A stretch of 64,000 bases of DNA from Paracoccaceae bacterium. GTDB lineage: Bacteria; Pseudomonadota; Alphaproteobacteria; Rhodobacterales; Rhodobacteraceae. The DNA lies in contig JAWPMR010000001.1 in the NCBI GenBank assembly GCA_033344815.1, positions 2,404,136-2,468,135 of the forward strand. Reading direction: 5' to 3'. A program made the position numbers and the translations under genes. Below the pieces are notes generated by a model that did not search any database, was not told the origin of the DNA, and saw only the letters and a list, made by a program, of their open reading frames with translations. Positions 25,846-35,593 of this stretch are shown in pieces. Within the stretch, counting starts at the first letter, position 1. Each line of letters begins with the position of its first letter.

Positions 25846-26520
25846 ATGGAAACCGTAACACTGCCAAAGACCGGATTTTTGGCGCATGCTTCCAAAAATC
25901 TATCAAACCTCATGGCCTCGGTGGCAACTGAGGTAAAGCTCACCGAAGGCGAAGTGCTCTTCGAGCAGGGCGACAATGGTGACACACTCTATGCGATCAT
26001 TTCTGGGTCGCTGGAGTTCAGCGTTTTGTCACGCGAAGGGCGTAAGCTGTCATTGGACGTCATGCGACCGGGCGCGCTCTTCGGGGAAATCGCTCTTTTT
26101 GACCCTGGAACCCGAACTGCGACTGTCACCGCGCTGGAACCGACGCGCCTGCGCGGTGTGAAAAACGCGGACATGTTGCGTGCCATTCGGGCAGCGCCAG
26201 ATCTTGGCATCGACATGATTCAGCTGGCGGGTGAGCGTATGCGCTGGATGAGCAGCCAACTGAACGAGCAAGTGTTTTTGCCGATGCCGGCCCGGTTGGC
26301 GCGGAAGATCCTGTATTTGACGATAGATGGGTCAAAACAGTTATCGACCCTGACCCTTTCGCAAGCGGAACTGGCCGAATTTGTTGGCGCAACCCGCGAA
26401 GCTGTATCAAAGACACTCGCGCTCTGGAAACGTGCAGGGGTTATCGAAGCCACGCGTGGCGGCGTCCAGGTTATCGATCGGGAAGCGTTACAAGTGATGG
26501 CAGATTTACATCAGATTTAG
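25846..26520 (+). CDS. Crp/Fnr-family transcriptional regulator
   Basis: A 224-aa protein with an N-terminal cyclic-nucleotide-binding-like barrel (EGEVLFEQGDNGDTLYAIISG, GALFGEIALFDPGTRTATV) and a C-terminal Crp-type helix-turn-helix (LSQAELAEFVGATREAVSKTLALWKRAGVIE). There is no N-terminal cysteine cluster, so it is not an oxygen-sensing Fnr. Whether it binds cyclic nucleotide is not clear from the barrel. GAGGGTAAG precedes the ATG. It stands alone as a single transcription unit. Confidence 0.92.
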   Translation: METVTLPKTGFLAHASKNLSNLMASVATEVKLTEGEVLFEQGDNGDTLYAIISGSLEFSVLSREGRKLSLDVMRPGALFGEIALFDPGTRTATVTALEPTRLRGVKNADMLRAIRAAPDLGIDMIQLAGERMRWMSSQLNEQVFLPMPARLARKILYLTIDGSKQLSTLTLSQAELAEFVGATREAVSKTLALWKRAGVIEATRGGVQVIDREALQVMADLHQI

Positions 26521-27168
26521 AAGCGGCCTGTGAACAGCTTCACAGACCATGATTCGATTTTGCGTCATGTTGGGTGCATTCAAGGACACGCCGTCCAAAC
26601 CTGACATCTCCAGTATTTTCTGGAAAAGACACGCAGAAAGCGCATCATTATGACTCGCGACAAGATACACGACGTCGACCGTTCGAAGACCTCTCAACCT
26701 ACGTCCAAAGTAAGAGCCGTTATTGCTTGGCTCATTGAGGCTGATCGCGAATTTCGGGTCACCCAATCTCTGGTCGATAAAACACACAACCGGTTTTGAG
26801 GTCAGGCAAGTGGTTAATTACGCAAAACTCAGAATTCGGATCGGTTCCTTTGTGACGGAGGCCAGATTGGGATCCGTGCGTCAAAAAGAATGCGCGGCAC
26901 CTGAAGCCAAATCACCAACCAATGTGATCCAGTTCACATACCGCGATTCGTTATTCATATAGTGTTAACTTATTAGTAGTGACCAATAACAAGTGACTGC
27001 CTTTTATTTTGAGGCAAACGATCTGGTAGAAGCAATTTTTACGGCAGGGTATAAAAAAGTTCACGGCAAAAGACGCTTTAGCTGCCAATTAACCGTGAGC
27101 CTATGGACCACCCTTTTCACACTCTCCCCAGGGTCTGTCATTAGCCTTCGTGACTGAGGCGCAGACAG
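26521..27168. other. Long spacer between the Crp/Fnr gene and petC
   Basis: Directly after the regulator gene is a hairpin CTGTGAA/TTCACAG (26528-26545), a possible weak terminator. The rest (about 600 bp, AT-rich from 26940 to 27070) holds no supported gene. A 93-codon minus-strand frame at 26506-26787 overlaps the regulator gene and is not convincing. Confidence 0.45.
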
Positions 27169-27200
27169 AAAACCCCCCGCGCTGATGCACGGGGGGTTTT
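27169..27200 (-). terminator. Rho-independent terminator of the petABC operon
   Basis: AAAACCCCCCG (27169-27179) pairs with CGGGGGGTTTT (27190-27200). On the minus strand the stem is followed by a T-rich run (GGGGGGTTTTCTG), 25 bp past the petC stop. It is nearly symmetric and could also work on the plus strand. Confidence 0.88.
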
Positions 27201-27224
27201 TTCAACTGTCGAAAACTAAAAAGA

Positions 27225-28019
27225 TCAGCTGGTTTCTTTGCCTTTTACGGGTGCCCAGAGGCGTTTGTTCGTCAGATACAGCAGAACAGACAACAATGTC
27301 AGGAACACCACGCCAACAAAACCGGCTTGCTTGCGCGCCATCATCTTGGGTTCAGCGGTCCACATCAGGAAAGCCGAAACGTCCTCGGATATATGGTGCA
27401 GGTCATTTGCGTGACCATCTGCAAAATCCACGTCTTCCCCGTAAAGTGGCGGGGCCATCGAAATCCACCCGCCCGGGAATGCTGTGTTTTCGTAGAGCGT
27501 CACGCCCGCTTCTTCTTTTTCTTCACCTGTATATCCGGTGAGCAAAGACGCAATGTACTCCGGACCGCCGATGCCCTTGAAGAACTGGTTGATCCCCAAT
27601 CCGTAAGGTCCATGGAACCCGGCCCGGGCTTTTGCCATCAAGCTCAGATCTGGTGCATTTTCGAGCCCAGACTCGGGGAAATGATCGGCCGGACGTGCCG
27701 TACGAAAATCGTCAAGTTCCGCGTCAAATACTTCAAAGTTCTCAGCATATGCGCGGATCTGATCCTCTGGCATGGCGGGGCCGCCCTCTTCGGACAACGA
27801 CCGTATGGGCACGAACTTGAGACCGTGACAAGCAGAGCATACTTCAGTGTAAACCTGCAGACCGCGCTGCAGTTGGTTCTGATCGTACTTCCCGAATGGA
27901 CCCTCGAACGAGAAGTCAAAGTCCTCGATGTGCGTGTCGTAGGCACCCGCTGCCAGACCCGCCGTGGCCAACCCGAAAGCCGCCACAGCACTAAGTGTGA
28001 TTGTTCTGAACATAATCAT
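27225..28019 (-). CDS. petC: Cytochrome c1 of the bc1 complex
   Basis: A 264-aa protein with a signal peptide ([24 protein letters not shown]), the heme attachment motif [10 protein letters not shown] (Cys near 37 and 40) and a C-terminal membrane anchor ([23 protein letters not shown]). It carries electrons from the Rieske centre to periplasmic cytochrome c. Two Met codons precede the signal; MIMFRTI is annotated. It is last gene of the operon, 7 bp after petB, and followed by a strong terminator. Confidence 0.97.
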   Translation of the reverse strand: MIMFRTITLSAVAAFGLATAGLAAGAYDTHIEDFDFSFEGPFGKYDQNQLQRGLQVYTEVCSACHGLKFVPIRSLSEEGGPAMPEDQIRAYAENFEVFDAELDDFRTARPADHFPESGLENAPDLSLMAKARAGFHGPYGLGINQFFKGIGGPEYIASLLTGYTGEEKEEAGVTLYENTAFPGGWISMAPPLYGEDVDFADGHANDLHHISEDVSAFLMWTAEPKMMARKQAGFVGVVFLTLLSVLLYLTNKRLWAPVKGKETS

Positions 28020-28026
28020 TGGTCCT

Positions 28027-29355
28027 TTATTCAGCAGGCGTGGCGTCGGAAGTCTTGGGGTAATGCGACGTAAAGTCTTCTTCGATCGTTTCCGGTTGCG
28101 CTACTGGTTTCTCGAAAACTCCGAGAAGCGGCAAGACGACGAGGAAATACGCAAACCAATACGTCGACGCTATCAACGAAATTGTATTGTACGGTTCTTC
28201 GGCCGGTCGCGCACCAACCCACATCAACACAAAGAAATCGACGACCAATAGTGCAAACCACCACTTAAACATCGGACGGTAACGGCCAGAACGGACCGAC
28301 GAAGTGTCCAGCCAGGGCGCCAGCGCCATCACAACGATCGCACCAAACATCGCCAAAACCCCAAAGAACTTGGCATCGATGATACCGGCGGTCACGAATG
28401 ACGCAATTTGAACAACCCACACTTCGTCCGTGAAGGCGCGTAAAATCGCGTAGAACGGAAGGAAATACCATTCGGGTACGATGTGCGCCGGCGTTACGAG
28501 AGAGTTCGCTTCGATGTAGTTATCCGGGTGACCGAGATAGTTGGGCATAAATCCAACGACCGCAAAGAAAACAGCGAGGATCACGGCCAATGCAAACAGG
28601 TCTTTTATCACGAAATAGGGCCAGAATGGCAGGGTATCTTTTTCTGCCTCTTCCTTGGATGTGCGCCGCACTTCCACGCCTGTCGGGTTGTTGTTCCCGG
28701 TTGTGTGGAATGCCCAGATGTGCACGACTACGAGCCCTAAAATCACGAAGGGCAGCAGATAGTGCAGTGAAAAGAAACGGTTCAGCGTGGCGTTATCGAC
28801 CGCCGGACCACCCTGCAGCCACGTCAAAAGCGTATCCCCAATGAAAGGAATGGCGCCAAACAATCCAGTGATCACTGTCGCACCCCAGAAGGACATTTGC
28901 CCCCAAGGCAACACATAGCCCATGAACGCGGTGCCCATCATCATTAGATAAATGAGCATTCCAATAATCCATGTGATCTCACGCGGCGCTTTGTATGAAC
29001 CGTAATAAAGGCCACGGAAAATATGCGCATAGACGGCGACAAAGAAAAGAGACGCGCCGTTTTGGTGCAGGTATCGCAGCATATAGCCACCGTTCACGTT
29101 GCGCATGATGTGCTCGACAGACGCAAAAGCATGATCGACATGCGGCGTATAGTGCATTGCAAGTACAATGCCGGTGACAATTTGCAACACCAGTACAAAG
29201 GTCAGGACGATCCCCCAAATCCACATCCAATTCAGGTTCTTCGGAGTTGGGATCATCAAGGTGTCATACATCAAGCCAACGATGGGAAGACGGCGGTGTA
29301 GCCATTTTTCGCCATTGGTTGCCGGCTCGTAATGGTCGTGAGGAATTCCAGCCAT
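28027..29355 (-). CDS. petB: Cytochrome b of the bc1 complex
   Basis: A 442-aa integral membrane protein with eight hydrophobic helices. It shows [20 protein letters not shown] and [14 protein letters not shown] in the first heme-binding half, [17 protein letters not shown] after helix C, and the Qo-site PEWY signature in [16 protein letters not shown]. It holds the two b hemes and the quinol sites of the bc1 complex. It lies 12 bp after petA and 7 bp before petC. Length agrees with rhodobacterial cytochrome b (about 437-445). Confidence 0.97.
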   Translation of the reverse strand: MAGIPHDHYEPATNGEKWLHRRLPIVGLMYDTLMIPTPKNLNWMWIWGIVLTFVLVLQIVTGIVLAMHYTPHVDHAFASVEHIMRNVNGGYMLRYLHQNGASLFFVAVYAHIFRGLYYGSYKAPREITWIIGMLIYLMMMGTAFMGYVLPWGQMSFWGATVITGLFGAIPFIGDTLLTWLQGGPAVDNATLNRFFSLHYLLPFVILGLVVVHIWAFHTTGNNNPTGVEVRRTSKEEAEKDTLPFWPYFVIKDLFALAVILAVFFAVVGFMPNYLGHPDNYIEANSLVTPAHIVPEWYFLPFYAILRAFTDEVWVVQIASFVTAGIIDAKFFGVLAMFGAIVVMALAPWLDTSSVRSGRYRPMFKWWFALLVVDFFVLMWVGARPAEEPYNTISLIASTYWFAYFLVVLPLLGVFEKPVAQPETIEEDFTSHYPKTSDATPAE

Positions 29356-29367
29356 AAGGTTTCTCCC

Positions 29368-29928
29368 TTAACCGAGTTGGATCGTGGACTCGTCCACAAA
29401 AACTGCTGTTGGTACGGGCAAGTTACGCGGGGCAGGCCCCCTGCGAATACGCCCGGACGTATCATAGTGTGACCCGTGGCACGGGCAGAACCAACCACCG
29501 AAGTCACCGGAGTTACCAAGAGGAACACATCCGAGGTGCGTACAAACGCCCATCATGACCAGCCATTCGCCAGTTTCATCCAACGAACGGTTCTCGTCAG
29601 ATGCATCAGCATCCGCGCTGATATTCGCATTTTCCGCATTCTGATCTGGCAAATCGCTCATTTCCACATCACGTGCGGCAGAGATCTCTTCTTCTGTGCG
29701 GCGACGAATGAAAACCGGTTTCCCAAGCCATTTGACAGTCAACTGCGTGCCGGGTTCAATGCCGCTTATGTCCACGCGGATGGACGAAAGTGCGCGCACG
29801 TCGGCGGACGGGTTCATTTGGTTTACCAGCGGCCAAACGGCTGCGCCGGTAACGACGACCCCTGCGCCGCCGGTTGCATAATAAAGGAAATCCCTCCGGG
29901 TGCCTTCGTGATCTTCTGCGTGGGACAC
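29368..29928 (-). CDS. petA: Rieske iron-sulfur protein of the bc1 complex
   Basis: A 186-aa protein with a Tat-like twin-arginine N-terminus ([19 protein letters not shown]) that stays as membrane anchor, and a 2Fe-2S head with CTHLGCVP and CPCHGSHYD. It moves electrons from quinol to cytochrome c1. It is the first gene of petABC. The promoter must lie in 29929-30127, which contains no other gene. The PetR/PetP homologues that accompany this operon in Rhodobacter capsulatus are located 14 kb away here. Confidence 0.97.
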   Translation of the reverse strand: MSHAEDHEGTRRDFLYYATGGAGVVVTGAAVWPLVNQMNPSADVRALSSIRVDISGIEPGTQLTVKWLGKPVFIRRRTEEEISAARDVEMSDLPDQNAENANISADADASDENRSLDETGEWLVMMGVCTHLGCVPLGNSGDFGGWFCPCHGSHYDTSGRIRRGPAPRNLPVPTAVFVDESTIQLG

Positions 29929-30127
29929 GGGTTTACTCCATTTTCAGGGCCGGTGATCGGCGAAAAAGATGTCTAGGCCACGCAAAGCGCAACCGAACTC
30001 TCTGCGGTATGTAGCGCCGTGCTGGCGCGCAGTCCAGTGAACAAACACGCGCAAACCGTCGCAGGCACACCAAGAATCAGCGTTTTCTATGCCTATGTTC
30101 CGTCTAAACCGTTAACCCCAGTCTTTT

Positions 30128-30739
30128 TTATGCCACTGGTGGTTTCGTCGCCTGCATGGAGGGGCGCGAATCAAACGCGCTATGCCACTTCGCCAGCGCG
30201 TCGTTTCCTGCACGCCAATTGCGCGCGCCATGACGCAAATCCACGTAGGAAAGCGCACAAGCCACAGAAACATGGCCCATATCCACGGGGCCAGACAAAT
30301 GGCTGATCCAGCGGGCATTCAACACTGACAGGGCGCGCTCAATCTTGCTCCATTGCGCCTCGATCCACGGACCATATTGCATGTCTTCGGGGCGCAACCG
30401 GGCCTCGTAGGCCATAGAAACAGCGCAATCCATGATCCCGTCACCCGTTGCCTCAAGCGTCAGCGTTTCCCATCGTGAGGAGCCGCTTGGGTACATTTTT
30501 CCACCGTGCAAATCGTTCAGAAACGCCGTGATGACCCGACTGTCATAGAGGGTCGTACCGTTGTCGCGCACCAAAGCTGGCAGCTTTGCCAGAGGGTTGC
30601 TGGCAACAAGCGCGGGATCGGAGTCAAAGGCGGTCGTTGTGACGCCAACCAATTCAACCTCCTCGGCTTTTTCAAGCTCATGCAGCAAAACGACAACTTT
30701 ACGCACGAAAGGCGAGGCAGGCGAATGAAACAGTTTCAT
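30128..30739 (-). CDS. Glutathione S-transferase family protein
   Basis: A 203-aa cytoplasmic protein. The N-terminal thioredoxin-like domain starts MKLFHSPASPFVRKVVVLLHE with the usual serine of bacterial GSTs, and contains the glutathione-contact motif KLPALVRDNGTTLYDSRVI. The C-terminal domain is helical. Such enzymes conjugate or reduce electrophiles with glutathione; the substrate cannot be told. It is transcribed toward the petA promoter region and away from the PaiB-like gene by a 52-bp spacer in the same direction. Confidence 0.9.
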   Translation of the reverse strand: MKLFHSPASPFVRKVVVLLHELEKAEEVELVGVTTTAFDSDPALVASNPLAKLPALVRDNGTTLYDSRVITAFLNDLHGGKMYPSGSSRWETLTLEATGDGIMDCAVSMAYEARLRPEDMQYGPWIEAQWSKIERALSVLNARWISHLSGPVDMGHVSVACALSYVDLRHGARNWRAGNDALAKWHSAFDSRPSMQATKPPVA

Positions 30740-30791
30740 CGTGATTTCCTTTTACGATTCGTCTCGAACCTAGCAGAGCCAGCCGCCCTGT

Positions 30792-31430
30792 CTATTGTGC
30801 GCTCCGCATCAGGGCGGCCAATACGGCAAGGTCCGTGCCCTGACCACAGGCCTCGACATGATCTGCCGCGCGCAGACGTACATCATCCGGCTTGTTCTGG
30901 TTGAGCTTCCAGGTTCCATCGATGCCGCTGACCGCCATTCGGCAGGGCACGATCGAACGCATCATTTTTTCCATGACGCCTTCCGACATTTTGGGTGTGG
31001 TCCAAGGAGGCTTGGGCAAGAGGCGTTCTTCAAAGAATGCGGTTTGGCGATCCAACACGTCGCGCAACTCTTCTTGTGGACGCAATTCCAGCGTTCCGGT
31101 CAAGTGAACCGCAACATAGTTCCAGGTTGGCACCTGATCGATCACGCCGTACCAGTCAGGGGACACATACCAGTCAGGGGACACATAACTGTCCGGACCA
31201 GACACAGCGATCCGTGCTGGCAGGGATACTTCTTTCAGCGCCCGCGCAATTGGATTGGATCGCAACAGATGCAACCAAAGTGTTTCGCCGTCCTCGTCCA
31301 ATAGAAATGGTATATGAGACATCCACGGCGCATCGGACCCGCTCACGGCCAAAACCCCAAATGCCCGCTCCCGCGCATAGGCAAGATTTGTGGCATCTTC
31401 TTGTGTGTGGAAAACCGGGTTGGGATGCAT
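30792..31430 (-). CDS. PaiB-like FMN-binding protein (putative negative regulator)
   Basis: A 212-aa protein of the PaiB/FMN-binding split-barrel family. It opens HPNPVFHTQEDATNLAYARERAFGVLA and has SHIPFLLDEDGETLWLHL, VPTWNYVAVHLTGTLEL and GTWKLNQNKPDDVR. Members bind FMN and several were named as transcriptional regulators, though their role is unsettled. Odd: YVSPDW is duplicated in tandem (residues about 81-92) because of an exact 18-bp repeat, adding six residues in the flavin-contact loop. It is divergent from the FMN riboswitch and ribH, a suggestive flavin theme. Confidence 0.88.
   Translation of the reverse strand: MHPNPVFHTQEDATNLAYARERAFGVLAVSGSDAPWMSHIPFLLDEDGETLWLHLLRSNPIARALKEVSLPARIAVSGPDSYVSPDWYVSPDWYGVIDQVPTWNYVAVHLTGTLELRPQEELRDVLDRQTAFFEERLLPKPPWTTPKMSEGVMEKMMRSIVPCRMAVSGIDGTWKLNQNKPDDVRLRAADHVEACGQGTDLAVLAALMRSAQ
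31151..31186. repeat. Exact 18-bp tandem duplication inside the PaiB-like gene
   Basis: ACCAGTCAGGGGACACAT occurs at 31151-31168 and again at 31169-31186. It keeps the reading frame and duplicates six codons (YVSPDW). It looks like recent replication slippage. Confidence 0.95.
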
Positions 31431-31498
31431 CGTTTTGACCTTGAAATATGTCGCATTTCCTCTTGCAGCCTTTATCAGCGCTTGGCAAGTTGCACCTA

Positions 31499-31650
31499 AT
31501 TCTCAGGGCGGGGTGAAATTCCCCACCGGCGGTATGAGGGCGTTGACCCTCGAGCCCGCGAGCGCATTAGGTTTCCGCGGGGAAACACGGTGGTCTAGCA
31601 GATCTGGTGAGATGCCAGAGCCGACGGTTATAGTCCGGATGAAAGAGAAT
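31499..31650 (+). promoter_or_regulatory. FMN riboswitch (RFN element)
   Basis: Closing stem ATTCTC (31499-31504) and GAGAAT (31645-31650). Conserved RFN blocks are present: AGGGCGGGGTGAAATTCCCC, ACCGGCGGTAT, AGCCCGCGAGCGC, AGATCTGGTGAGATGCCAGA, GCCGACGGTTATAGTCCGGA and TGAAAGAGAAT. It lies 82 bp before ribH and should shut that gene down when FMN is plentiful. Confidence 0.97.
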
Positions 31651-31732
31651 GCGGATGCACGCGAGGGTCAAGGCCTCGTGCGCAGTCGTGATCGCCTTGG
31701 GTGGACGTGTCTGAACACCAAAGGAGATCACT

Positions 31733-32176
31733 ATGACACACACCCGTTTCGCCTTCGTCAAAGCGCAGTGGCACGCAGATATCGTGGACCGCGCCTATGA
31801 AGGGTTTATCCAAACAGTACCATCCGCACAGGTGGATGTTTTCGATGTGCCAGGGGCATTTGAAATGCCACTCATGGCGCGCGATCTAGCCGCAACCGGT
31901 CAATATGATGCGGTCATTTGTGCCGCTTTCGTCGTGGATGGCGGTATCTACCGTCATGATTTCGTGGCACAAAGCGTCGTCGATGGGTTGATGCGCGCAG
32001 GTTTGGACACAGGCGTGCCAGTCCTATCCGTTTCCCTGACGCCGCACCATTATCAGGAAACCGATCATCACAACGCCATTTACCGCGCTCATTTCATCAC
32101 GAAAGGCCGAGAGGCCGCAGATGCCGCCCTTTGCATCCTCAAGGCACGCACAGGGCTGCGCGCTCAAGCCGCCTAG
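31733..32176 (+). CDS. ribH: 6,7-dimethyl-8-ribityllumazine synthase, RibH2-like
   Basis: The 147-aa enzyme condenses 5-amino-6-ribitylaminouracil with dihydroxybutanone phosphate, the penultimate riboflavin step. Visible signatures: FDVPGAFEMPLMARDL, CAAFVVDGGIYRHDFVAQSV with the catalytic His region, and LTPHHYQETDHHNAIYRAHF. The FVVDGGIYRHDFV form resembles the second, decameric lumazine synthase type of alphaproteobacteria rather than the icosahedral type. It stands alone behind an FMN riboswitch, so the other rib genes must be elsewhere. Its stop overlaps the convergent thiQ stop by 4 bp. Confidence 0.93.
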   Translation: MTHTRFAFVKAQWHADIVDRAYEGFIQTVPSAQVDVFDVPGAFEMPLMARDLAATGQYDAVICAAFVVDGGIYRHDFVAQSVVDGLMRAGLDTGVPVLSVSLTPHHYQETDHHNAIYRAHFITKGREAADAALCILKARTGLRAQAA

Positions 32177-32865
32177 CCCAGATAGGCTTGCAAGGCCGGT
32201 GGCGGGTTTTCCAAAAGCGCCGCCGCCGGTTGCGGGGCAGCGGCGCGCCCGCCTTCCACAAAGATCACATCATCCGCGATACGCCGGACATCTTGCGGAT
32301 CATGCGTGACCATTAACAGCGTTGCGCCCGTCTCATCGCTCAAATCATGCACTAGATCCAGCATTTCATGACGCAGGGCAGGCCCAAGAGCCGCGAAGGG
32401 CTCATCCAGCAAAATAACTGGTTTATCCTGTACCAAAACCCGCGCCAAAGCCGCCCGGCTTTGCTGCCCACCAGACAACTCGCCCGGTTTGCGTTCGCCC
32501 ATATCGCGCAGCCCGACGCGGTCCAATGCACGCTCAAGACGGGCGTGTTCCTCACCGGACAGTTTTAAGTCAGGGCGAATCCCCAAGCCGATGTTTTTCG
32601 CGATGCTAAGGTGCGGGAACAGGTTGTTGTCCTGAAACAGCATTGCCATCAGACGCTCCCCCGGCACGGCTTGCGTAATGTCGACATCCTCCCACAAAAG
32701 CGTCCCATCGCCCAGATCCAAAAACCCGCCGATCGCACCGAGCAGGGTGGATTTACCAGACCCCGAAGGACCGATAACCGCGGTTTTGCGACCATGTTGT
32801 ATCTCAAAATCAGCCTTCAGCAGAAAGTTGCCCTGCGAAATTACGATGTCTTTAAGCTTCAGCAC
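32173..32865 (-). CDS. thiQ: Thiamine ABC transporter ATPase
   Basis: A 230-aa ATPase with Walker A GPSGSGKST, signature LSGGQQSRAALARVL and Walker B VILLDEPFAALGP. The start is taken as GTG at 32863-32865 (VLKLKDIVIS), which has AAAGGAGG at good spacing; a longer ATG start at 32904 lacks support. The gene overlaps thiP by 14 bp. The operon is controlled by a TPP riboswitch, which fixes the substrate as thiamine or its phosphates. The end is convergent with ribH. Confidence 0.93.
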   Translation of the reverse strand: MLKLKDIVISQGNFLLKADFEIQHGRKTAVIGPSGSGKSTLLGAIGGFLDLGDGTLLWEDVDITQAVPGERLMAMLFQDNNLFPHLSIAKNIGLGIRPDLKLSGEEHARLERALDRVGLRDMGERKPGELSGGQQSRAALARVLVQDKPVILLDEPFAALGPALRHEMLDLVHDLSDETGATLLMVTHDPQDVRRIADDVIFVEGGRAAAPQPAAALLENPPPALQAYLG

Positions 32866-34408
32866 GCCAACGGCCTCCTTTGTCGCAGAGCCAGAACAGC
32901 CCAAGTGCCATCGCCAGCAACACCAAGGCCGCTCCCGCCGCCGCTTCGGTGCGATAGGCCCCCATCAGACGGTACATCTGGAGTGGCAGTGTCGCGCGAT
33001 CCGGGTCGGCAAACAGAGCGATAACACCCAAATCGCCGACAGACAGCGCACCTGTCAGACCTGCTGTGAATCCAATTTGCGCGCGTAGACGCGGGATCAC
33101 CAGCCAGCGCCAGGCCGTCCAGCCGCGCAACCCCAATGAGCGGGACAGTCGATCAAAGGTATTCAACACATCGCGCATGGGCGGCACCAAAATGCGCAGT
33201 GCGAAAGGCAAGGCCATCAGGGCATTGATCAGGGCGGTTACCGGCAGGGCCAGAGGCACGGGATCCGCGACAGGGTTGATCAGAATGAACCAACCGGTGC
33301 CGATCATCAGGGGCGAGGCAGACAGGCCAATCAGGCCGATCGCCTCGGCACCGCCGGCGCGGCGTGTGCTGATCCAGCCTGCCATGGGCAGCGCGACGGC
33401 CAGCAGGACGGCAATGCTCAACACCGCAACACCCAGCGAGTTACCCGCTGTCTTCCAGACCCCAATTGGCATTTGCGGCAAGCCATAAAGCCCCGCGAGC
33501 ACAATCGCAAAAAGAGGCAACAGCAGAAAGGCGCTTCCCAGCGCGATCACCGCCGCATCCTGTACGCGTTGAAACCCACCTCGTGCGTCCCATCGGCGCA
33601 ATTCACGATCCAACCCTGCACTCATAGCGATATCGGGGATGATCCACAAAGCAATCAGTGCGGCACCCCCGGCCAGAAACAATTGGACAAAAGACAAAAG
33701 CGCGGCGCGTGACAGATCAAAATCAAATCGAAAAGCCTGATAGATGGCCAGTTCAATGGTGGTCGCGCGCGGTCCACCGCCAAGCGTGAGCGCGACGGCG
33801 AAGCTGGTCAGGCAGATCACGAACACAAGCGCTGCCGCACCGGGTACGATCTGCAACAGCAAAGGCAGTTCCAGCGTGCGCTGCACCATTTTTGGCGGCA
33901 GATTGAGTTGTGCGGCCAGCCGGAAACGCTCTGCCGGGATGCTTTGCCAGCCTTGCAGCAAAAGCCGCGTCGCCAGTGGCAGATTGAAAAACACATGTGC
34001 CAACACGACCCCGTGCAATCCGTAGATCGACAGCGTTGGCAGGCCCACCGCCTCCAGGACCACGTTGACCCAACCAGATCGCCCGAACACGGTCAGAAGC
34101 CCCAGAACGGCGACGATAACAGGGAGGATGAATGGGGCGCCCAGCAGGGTGATCAAAAACCCACGCCCCAAGAATCTGCGTCTTGCCAAGGCACGGGCCA
34201 GAGGAATCGCGCAGGCGACAGAAATCAATGCCGAAAGCGCCGATTGTACCAGAGTAAATCGGATCGCGGCCCATTCGGCCGGACCAAACCCGCGTCCAAC
34301 ATCGGCGCGAACCGCGATGCCGATGAAAGCCAGCAGGACCACCGCAACGACGAAACCGCCTGCGATGATCCCAGTTTTACCGATTATTGGCTGAGCGCGT
34401 TGCGCCAT
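32852..34408 (-). CDS. thiP: Thiamine ABC transporter permease
   Basis: A 518-aa membrane protein with two fused permease halves and about twelve hydrophobic helices. Each half carries a BPD_transp_1 EAA-type loop (ERFRLAAQLNLPPKMVQRTLELPLL near residues 160-185, and DVLNTFDRLSRSLGLRGWTAWRWLVIPRL in the second half). Double-length permeases are typical of ThiP. It overlaps thiB by 25 bp and thiQ by 14 bp, so all three are translationally coupled. Confidence 0.94.
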   Translation of the reverse strand: MAQRAQPIIGKTGIIAGGFVVAVVLLAFIGIAVRADVGRGFGPAEWAAIRFTLVQSALSALISVACAIPLARALARRRFLGRGFLITLLGAPFILPVIVAVLGLLTVFGRSGWVNVVLEAVGLPTLSIYGLHGVVLAHVFFNLPLATRLLLQGWQSIPAERFRLAAQLNLPPKMVQRTLELPLLLQIVPGAAALVFVICLTSFAVALTLGGGPRATTIELAIYQAFRFDFDLSRAALLSFVQLFLAGGAALIALWIIPDIAMSAGLDRELRRWDARGGFQRVQDAAVIALGSAFLLLPLFAIVLAGLYGLPQMPIGVWKTAGNSLGVAVLSIAVLLAVALPMAGWISTRRAGGAEAIGLIGLSASPLMIGTGWFILINPVADPVPLALPVTALINALMALPFALRILVPPMRDVLNTFDRLSRSLGLRGWTAWRWLVIPRLRAQIGFTAGLTGALSVGDLGVIALFADPDRATLPLQMYRLMGAYRTEAAAGAALVLLAMALGLFWLCDKGGRWRAEA

Positions 34409-35364
34409 GTTTCAATCGCTTGTGCCTTGAGGGCTTCGGCCTCGTCTTCAGAGTAAAACAACACCTTTTCCGGAAGCGGCAGTTGCGACCAACCTTCGGG
34501 CCACTGATCCGCTGGCAAAGCAGATGGCAGGGACCAGTTCGCCGTTGGGATCATCCGCTGGAAGTCGTTGCTAAGCACATACGCCATGAAAGCATCCGCC
34601 AGTTCCGGCACTTGCGTTTGGGCGATTTTGCCAACGGTTTCGACCATGAAATAGTGACCTTCCGGGAAGATTGCCGCCTTTTTGGTGAAATCTTCTTCCG
34701 CAAACATGTGGTAGGCGGGAGATGTGGTGTAGCTCAGCACCATATCGACTTCACCATCCGTAAACATGCCATAGCTCGCAGACCAATCCTTGGTCACGGT
34801 CAGAATACTGGGGGCGAGTTTTTTCCAGACATCGCCCGCCTCTTCGCCGTAAACGGCCTGCACCCAAAGCACCAAGGCGAGGCCTGAAATCGAGGTGCGC
34901 GGATCCTGAATGACAATCTTTACGTCATCGGGCAGGTCCAGAAGGGCATCAAAACTGGCCGGAGGCGCGTCCATTGTTGTTTCGTTGTAGATGAACGCGG
35001 TGTGCCCATAGTTGAACGGCAGGAACGTGTCATCCGTCCACTCAATCGGCAGCGTAAGGGCGGTGTTGTCCTGCCCATGCGTGGTGAATAGGCCTGTCTC
35101 GCGCGCCTTGGCAGTCACATCGGATGTCAGCCCGATCACGACATCAGCTTTGGTGCGTTCCCCCTCCAGAAGCAGACGAGGGAGAAGATCGCCCGTCGCA
35201 AATTGCAAATCACAGGCGCAGATTTCTTCGAACCCGGTCTCAATCATCGGGCCGGGGCCCCATTCGGATGTGAAATAATCGCCCGCATAAACGGTCAGCA
35301 CGGGGGTTTCTGCCCCTGCCTGTGTGGCCAACAGCAGCGTGGTGGCAAATAGAGTTCTTCGCAT
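34384..35364 (-). CDS. thiB: Thiamine-binding periplasmic protein
   Basis: A 326-aa binding protein. ATG at 35362-35364 (MRRTLFATTLLLATQAGAE) is chosen because AAAGGATTG precedes it; a Met five codons upstream is less likely. After the signal peptide, TPVLTVYAGDYFTSEWGPGP and later WSASYGMFTDGEVDMVLSYTTSPAYH follow the ThiB pattern. It delivers thiamine, TMP or TPP to ThiPQ. The TPP riboswitch lies about 45 bp upstream of the start. Confidence 0.94.
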   Translation of the reverse strand: MRRTLFATTLLLATQAGAETPVLTVYAGDYFTSEWGPGPMIETGFEEICACDLQFATGDLLPRLLLEGERTKADVVIGLTSDVTAKARETGLFTTHGQDNTALTLPIEWTDDTFLPFNYGHTAFIYNETTMDAPPASFDALLDLPDDVKIVIQDPRTSISGLALVLWVQAVYGEEAGDVWKKLAPSILTVTKDWSASYGMFTDGEVDMVLSYTTSPAYHMFAEEDFTKKAAIFPEGHYFMVETVGKIAQTQVPELADAFMAYVLSNDFQRMIPTANWSLPSALPADQWPEGWSQLPLPEKVLFYSEDEAEALKAQAIETWRNALSQ

Positions 35365-35408
35365 GATCAATCCTTTCAAATGCGTCGAACGGCGAAAGAG
35401 GATGATCA

Positions 35409-35500
35409 GCTCACCTTCCCTCCGCCGGTCTTAACCGGTTCAGGTTCTACGGGTCCGTGTGCAACACATCTCAGCCGGAATGGCCCCCCGAGGTACGCGT
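35409..35500 (-). promoter_or_regulatory. TPP riboswitch (THI element)
   Basis: On the minus strand the conserved blocks appear in order: CTCGGGGGGCC, GGCTGAGATG, ACCCGTAGAACCTGAACCGG and TTAAGACCGGCGGAGGGAAGG. It ends about 45 bp before thiB and is expected to repress thiBPQ when TPP is abundant. It is divergent from aroC. Confidence 0.96.
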
Positions 35501-35593
35501 AGCGATAATGGCCCAGGCAGGCCTTGGCAAGCGATAAGGTCTTGAGGCGACCCGCCTGCCCCGCTAAGCACCCTGCTCAAGGGAGCATTTGCA

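Noticed and set aside
26506..26787. 93-codon minus-strand frame after the Crp/Fnr gene
   Set aside because: Overlaps the regulator's coding end and the hairpin, and has no recognisable product.
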